Part shown: piece after piece, positions 49,083-52,524 of the stretch
Layout of the letters: every line of letters begins with the position of its first letter
Position numbering within the stretch: position 1 is the first letter of the stretch
Assembly (NCBI GenBank): GCA_001931875.2
Contig: MSJH02000239.1
Location: 1 to 52,524 of the forward strand
From: Byssochlamys sp. IMV 00236
Lineage: Eukaryota > Ascomycota > Eurotiomycetes > Eurotiales > Thermoascaceae
DNA: 52,524 bases
Direction: 5' to 3'
Translations under genes and position numbers: made by a program
The notes under the pieces: model-generated
The model's input: the letters and a program-made list of their open reading frames with translations, nothing else
The model's database searches: none
What the model was told of the DNA's origin: nothing

Positions 49083-49975
49083 TTGTTGGGTTTTCTGAGG
49101 AACGCAAAGGAAGAGCAAACCAGTACATACAACGAAAGGTCCATTGGTAAGCTAATGGATAACTTTTTTACCTGCCATATCTTTATGTCAACTTACTTCA
49201 ATACACTAGCTAATAAAGCAGCAGATGGCGTAATACAATATAAGAAGTTTGAAGATTTGGATATCTAAATAGACAGTTTTGAACAATATTACTAGTATGT
49301 TCATATAAAATGTTGCATTTTCACACTTGACTAACTTGAATGGGTCATTTAGAAAAATTCTTGGGATATATATCGATATTTTTGATAAAGAAAAATACGA
49401 AAAAATCTCTGACTACGACAATGCAAAGAACAACAGCCACAAGCCGCCGTGTTCGAACTTGCAATTTTTAAAAGAAGCAGCTAAATATAACATCAAAACC
49501 TGGAGCACTCTACCAAGACCCAGTCATGGAATCGGTAAGTCGTAACTGAGTATGCATAAACCTATTAATGCTCTTAATCATTGATAGTTTTCGCGCTGCT
49601 CAGTGGGAGTGATTGTATGTATGGCTTATTAGAGCAAGCATACAACAGTAAGCTCAAAATTCCTTTTCAATGCTTAACGGAAGAGTATAGCTTTGAGACG
49701 CATAGAGTAAGCACTATTTGTACCTCAATTATATGTTTACTAACAGTGATGTTTGTAGAGAGAAACAATTTTAATCTGGCCGACAAATTTCAAAGACAAC
49801 TACGGGAGGATTTGTTAGTGAGGGCGCCACCGAATAGCCACTTTGATTGGCCATTGGATCGCTTATGTCACCATTCTGGTCGTAGTTTAGGTGTGTCTAA
49901 TGCTTTAATTACAAAAAAAAAAATCCAAAATTTTAGACCTTTTGCTGCTTTCAAGTACAGTATTTCCAGAAAGTA
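49083..49975 (+). pseudogene. Middle fragments of the same repeat-family unit
   Basis: Plus-strand pieces separated by stops: NERSIGKLMDNFFTCHIF (ends 49268), then LTNLNGSFRKILGIY through TWSTLPRPSHGI, which joins across a good GTAAGT...TAG intron (about 49533-49587) to VFALLSGSDCMYGLLEQAY. A last frame ends near 49975 with NFRPFAAFKYSIS. No known domain is recognised. Order and strand fit a single decayed gene that begins at 48244. Confidence 0.4.
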
Positions 49976-50164
49976 ATGTCGCAAAAATTGAATTTTTACA
50001 ATACAAAATATACAGGAATGCGACATCTTGGCGCGACATTAATTTTTAAAAACACTGTATTTGTTACAGGGAAGTAAAATTTTTTTTTTTCAATGCATCT
50101 GTTGTGAGATTGGGCTTGATCGCAAGATGACCTACGCCTCGTTTGTTGAAGGACTTGAAATTCA

Positions 50165-50320
50165 GACGACAGCTAGCGCAACTTGGTGGTTAGGGGCTTG
50201 AGCGCTATCCTTGCGCTGACCGAGCCCTCGTATTGTGGTGGTATTTATACTGTTGCTTTACGACAGGCAACCCCTTCTACCAATATTGCCATCTTTATTT
50301 TTTTTTTCTGTGTGAACAAG
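50165..50320 (+). repeat. tRNA-like (possible SINE) unit
   Basis: An A-box-like TAGCGCAACTTGG (50174-50186) and a B-box-like TGACCGAGCCC (50217-50227; 8 of 11 match GGTTCGAGCCC) have tRNA-gene spacing. Between them a 5-bp stem with a 7-nt loop, AGCGC-TATCCTT-GCGCT (50201-50217), sits where an anticodon arm would be. No acceptor stem or proper T arm closes, so it is not a working tRNA. A T-run follows near 50297. A tRNA-derived SINE or degenerate tRNA is likely. Confidence 0.35.
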
Positions 50321-50341
50321 CTCTAATACCTTTTTTTGTTA

Positions 50342-50570
50342 GTGCAAACTGAAACAGCTCTCAAGATTTGATACTCATGATATTAAGACAATCTATGGAT
50401 TAGACCCGGAACCAAGTAATATTACCAACAATCGGAGCATTAGCATTATCAAGTCTCGCAAACAAAAGAATTATCTCCTTACACCTTCAAATTTGTTTAT
50501 TGAACTTTCTTACATATGTTATCGAACCTACTTTCTAAATAGTCTAAGGGTGCTCTCATTCTTCACTTGA
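50342..50570 (+). pseudogene. Fragment with possible RuvC-I-like GLDP motif
   Basis: After an acceptor-like TTTTTTTGTTAG a frame reads KLKQLSRFDTHDIKTIYGLDPEPSNI and ends after about 76 codons. The core IYGLDP resembles the first RuvC strand of TnpB/Fanzor proteins (usually G-x-D-P-G), here with Glu in place of the second Gly. It lies about 600 codons' worth downstream of the unit that starts at 48244, the distance expected for a Fanzor. The next RuvC motifs are not seen, so the unit is dead or interrupted. Low certainty. Confidence 0.3.
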
Positions 50571-51277
50571 AATCATTCCCAATAAAGTACTCTACTTTGC
50601 TTTACAATCTTCTTCGTGACTTGTGACGCGAATGCTTTTGCTTTATATGCTTATAGAATCATTAGTTTTCATTGATAAAATTCCATCAGTCACTTTACTC
50701 TCATTCAACCTATTTTATGTACTAAATATTCTTGTTATTCGTTTATCTTTTTTTAGTTGAACCCTGATAATACTTTTTAGTTTAGACAAGCGCCAAACAG
50801 AATTTTTATGCAATCATCAATACGACAGTTGACGTAGAGAGGACACAAGATATGGTAAAGGACTCTCCAAGCCGTGCTTTATAATTTTCTAAACTATGTG
50901 AAAATACGCTAAAATTAGACGATGTTAATTTTTCTTCTGGACGTATATGGAATAAATTGTAGACAACATGCTTACCTTTTTTGGACGTAACGTAAATGGA
51001 AGTTTAGAAGAAAGACAATAAATCTTTAGATGGGTGAAAATCAAGTGAGAAAAGAACGCATAGTAGAATAAATAAAATAGTTTACACAAAAGGCATAGTG
51101 CGAGTAGCGCTATAAGGAGTGTCATCAAGTTGATGTTTTGCTTTTTCTTTCTTCCAGTCGCTGCTTGTTCATTATCTCGCTTCCTCTTGCCGTGGCTTTG
51201 TACTATTTCAAAGAAAAGTTGACCACATTTATCAACTTTTTCTCTCTAATCTGCCTTTTTTTCCCCTTTTCTTATCA
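50571..51277. other. Spacer, promoter of the zinc-knuckle gene
   Basis: AT-rich with no convincing gene. A pyrimidine tract at 51241-51276 precedes the start codon of the next gene. Confidence 0.4.
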
Positions 51278-52524
51278 ATGTTATTACCCTTAGCACGCAC
51301 GACCTTAAAAAATAAACTTAACGAAAAGCTGCAAAAGCAAAGTATGATCCTCCTTAACAAACTGTATAAGAATTACTCGTCGACTAACATTTAATACTAG
51401 CCACGAAAACGTGCACTGACTGTCATCAACCAGGGCACTTGAATAAGCACTCACCTCTCTGTCCGCAATATATTAAAAGTAGGTAGAATTATCATGTATT
51501 TAGAGACTTACTGAAGGTAATATACATAGTCAAGAAGAGAAAATTTTCTGGAAAAGACGATTTTGCCACCAAGCAAGCAAAGAAAAAGGGAAGATTGAAT
51601 ACTGGTGCATCGTCTTCATCGTCAAGCTCTGTCATTTGTTCTTCTTGTGGCACCTCTGGACACAAAAGCTCAAGATCCACGCAATGCCCAAATAGCAAGC
51701 CGACAAAAGATGCTGTAATCAAGGCTGCATATGGTGGTGAGTACGAGGTTTATGCTCGAAAAGTATATCTTAAATCAATACTACGCGAGGAACATGCTCT
51801 CCTCATTCAAAGAATCGCTACATTGTCAGACTTCATAAGAAATGTCACTTTCAGGGCTCAACTCTTTGTCAATTATCTGTCAGTTGAAAACAAAGAGAGG
51901 TTAAACCACAATCACCTGAAATCACAAAACTTTTGGTATGCCGTTTGTCAGCTCGTCATGGGCGAAAAAGTTACGAACAAAGATTATGTTGACAACTTTG
52001 TTATATTGGCATTTGACGACTTTAAAACTGCTTTTGGATCCATCATTTATGATAGAAAAAGAAATTGCATAACAGGGCATAGCGATTCCCTCTCTGCGGC
52101 GTGCGTAACTCTTGCCACTACCTACCTCAACCACATCGTTGAAAACTTCAAGAAACGTTTCTTCTATTATATGTACAACAAACTTTGCGAAATTTATACG
52201 GTAGGCGTCTTAAATTCATTGTAATTGCTTTCTAAAGTGGTCAACTCACTGTTCCACTACATATATAGGATTACAAAAAGAGTGCTATCTATGATTTGAT
52301 ACATGAATATGTCTGGGAGTTGATGGTTGACGGTGATCCCAAGTGGCCTAAAGGCATTGATCTTGTTTCTAAATCAAGAGTGGATACCATGATTCAAAGT
52401 TTAAAAAAGGACTTGCCTACATCACCCACACCAGAGAATTTAAGTGCAACACCCGGCTCATTTATACCATTCTTGGCCACGATATTATCAAGTGTAGAAG
52501 ACCGTTTTTACCAAACATCAGATG
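51278..52524 (+). CDS. Zinc-knuckle protein, possible Fanzor-like (partial, cut by window end)
   Basis: Four exons so far (51278-51341, 51401-51478, 51530-52200, 52269 to the window end) read in frame for about 356 residues without stop. Two identical-spacing zinc knuckles C-x2-C-x4-H-x7-C are at 26-42 (CTDCHQPGHLNKHSPLC) and 84-100 (CSSCGTSGHKSSRSTQC), joined by a Lys-rich and poly-Ser linker. Then comes a helical region with ARKVYLKSILREEHALL, VTFRAQLFVNYLSVE, NFWYAVCQLVMGEK and DDFKTAFGSI. Mucoralean genomes carry many proteins of this build. A basic zinc-binding head with a helical recognition-like region would suit a Fanzor N-terminus, but the RuvC part is beyond the window, so this is a hypothesis. 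The intact frame and good introns suggest a live gene. Confidence 0.6.

Noticed and set aside
49445..49460. GTTCGAAC resembling a tRNA B box
   Set aside because: No A box, anticodon arm or acceptor stem around it; it lies in a decayed coding fragment.

Overview
The window looks like nuclear DNA of an early-diverging filamentous fungus, most likely a member of Mucoromycota (Mucorales, Mucor/Rhizopus-like). It is AT-rich. Genes carry many short GT-AG introns of about 45-65 nt, and promoters are pyrimidine-rich. The gene content (expanded epsin, CHIP, OTUD6, MCM6, Ssd1, a Met1-type siroheme enzyme, Zn2Cys6 factor) is fungal, and a zinc-knuckle repeat family lies at the right edge. Species cannot be fixed from sequence alone. 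Exon models were built by hand from splice signals and reading-frame closure. Models called firm close in frame at every junction.

Layout. 0-1.5 kb: a Ran1/Sks1-like protein kinase. 1.5-5 kb: a relic zone with a Tc1/mariner fragment and an NmrA-like pseudogene. 5-11 kb: a minus-strand block of OTUD6-type deubiquitinase, secreted GH3 beta-glucosidase and proteasome subunit Rpn9. 12-14.2 kb: a Zn2Cys6 transcription factor. 14.2-15.8 kb: a long gap between two convergent genes that has its own TATA-like box, strong hairpins and a telomere-template-like 10-mer; this is a candidate structured RNA gene. 15.8-17.2 kb: a CBM21 glycogen-targeting phosphatase subunit. 19.8-22 kb: an epsin. 22.6-25 kb: CHIP (STUB1) and HMCES, convergent with stop codons overlapping. 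25.2-26.1 kb: a two-finger C2H2 protein. 26.6-29.6 kb: MCM6. 32-35.7 kb: an Ssd1/Sts5-like pseudonuclease. 36.4-37.2 kb: a serine-rich orphan. 39.9-41.3 kb: an LPA/lysocardiolipin-type acyltransferase whose frame closes only with a one-nucleotide exon. 41.4-43 kb: a siroheme-pathway uroporphyrinogen methyltransferase. 43-46 kb: an unassigned helical-repeat protein.

46.4-52.5 kb is transposon-rich. It holds a MULE-type transposase broken by an internal inversion, a decayed gene of a fungal repeat family, a tRNA-like (SINE-like) unit, and the start of an intact multi-exon gene with two zinc knuckles that runs off the window. That last gene may be a Fanzor-type (eukaryotic TnpB-like) protein, but the catalytic part lies outside the window.

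Functional theme: four neighbours touch ubiquitin or proteasome biology (OTUD6, Rpn9, CHIP, the UIM-bearing epsin). OTUD6, Rpn9 and the acyltransferase share an ATGACGTAA bZIP-like site about 85-125 bp upstream of the start codon. No CRISPR array, rRNA or convincing intact tRNA gene was seen.
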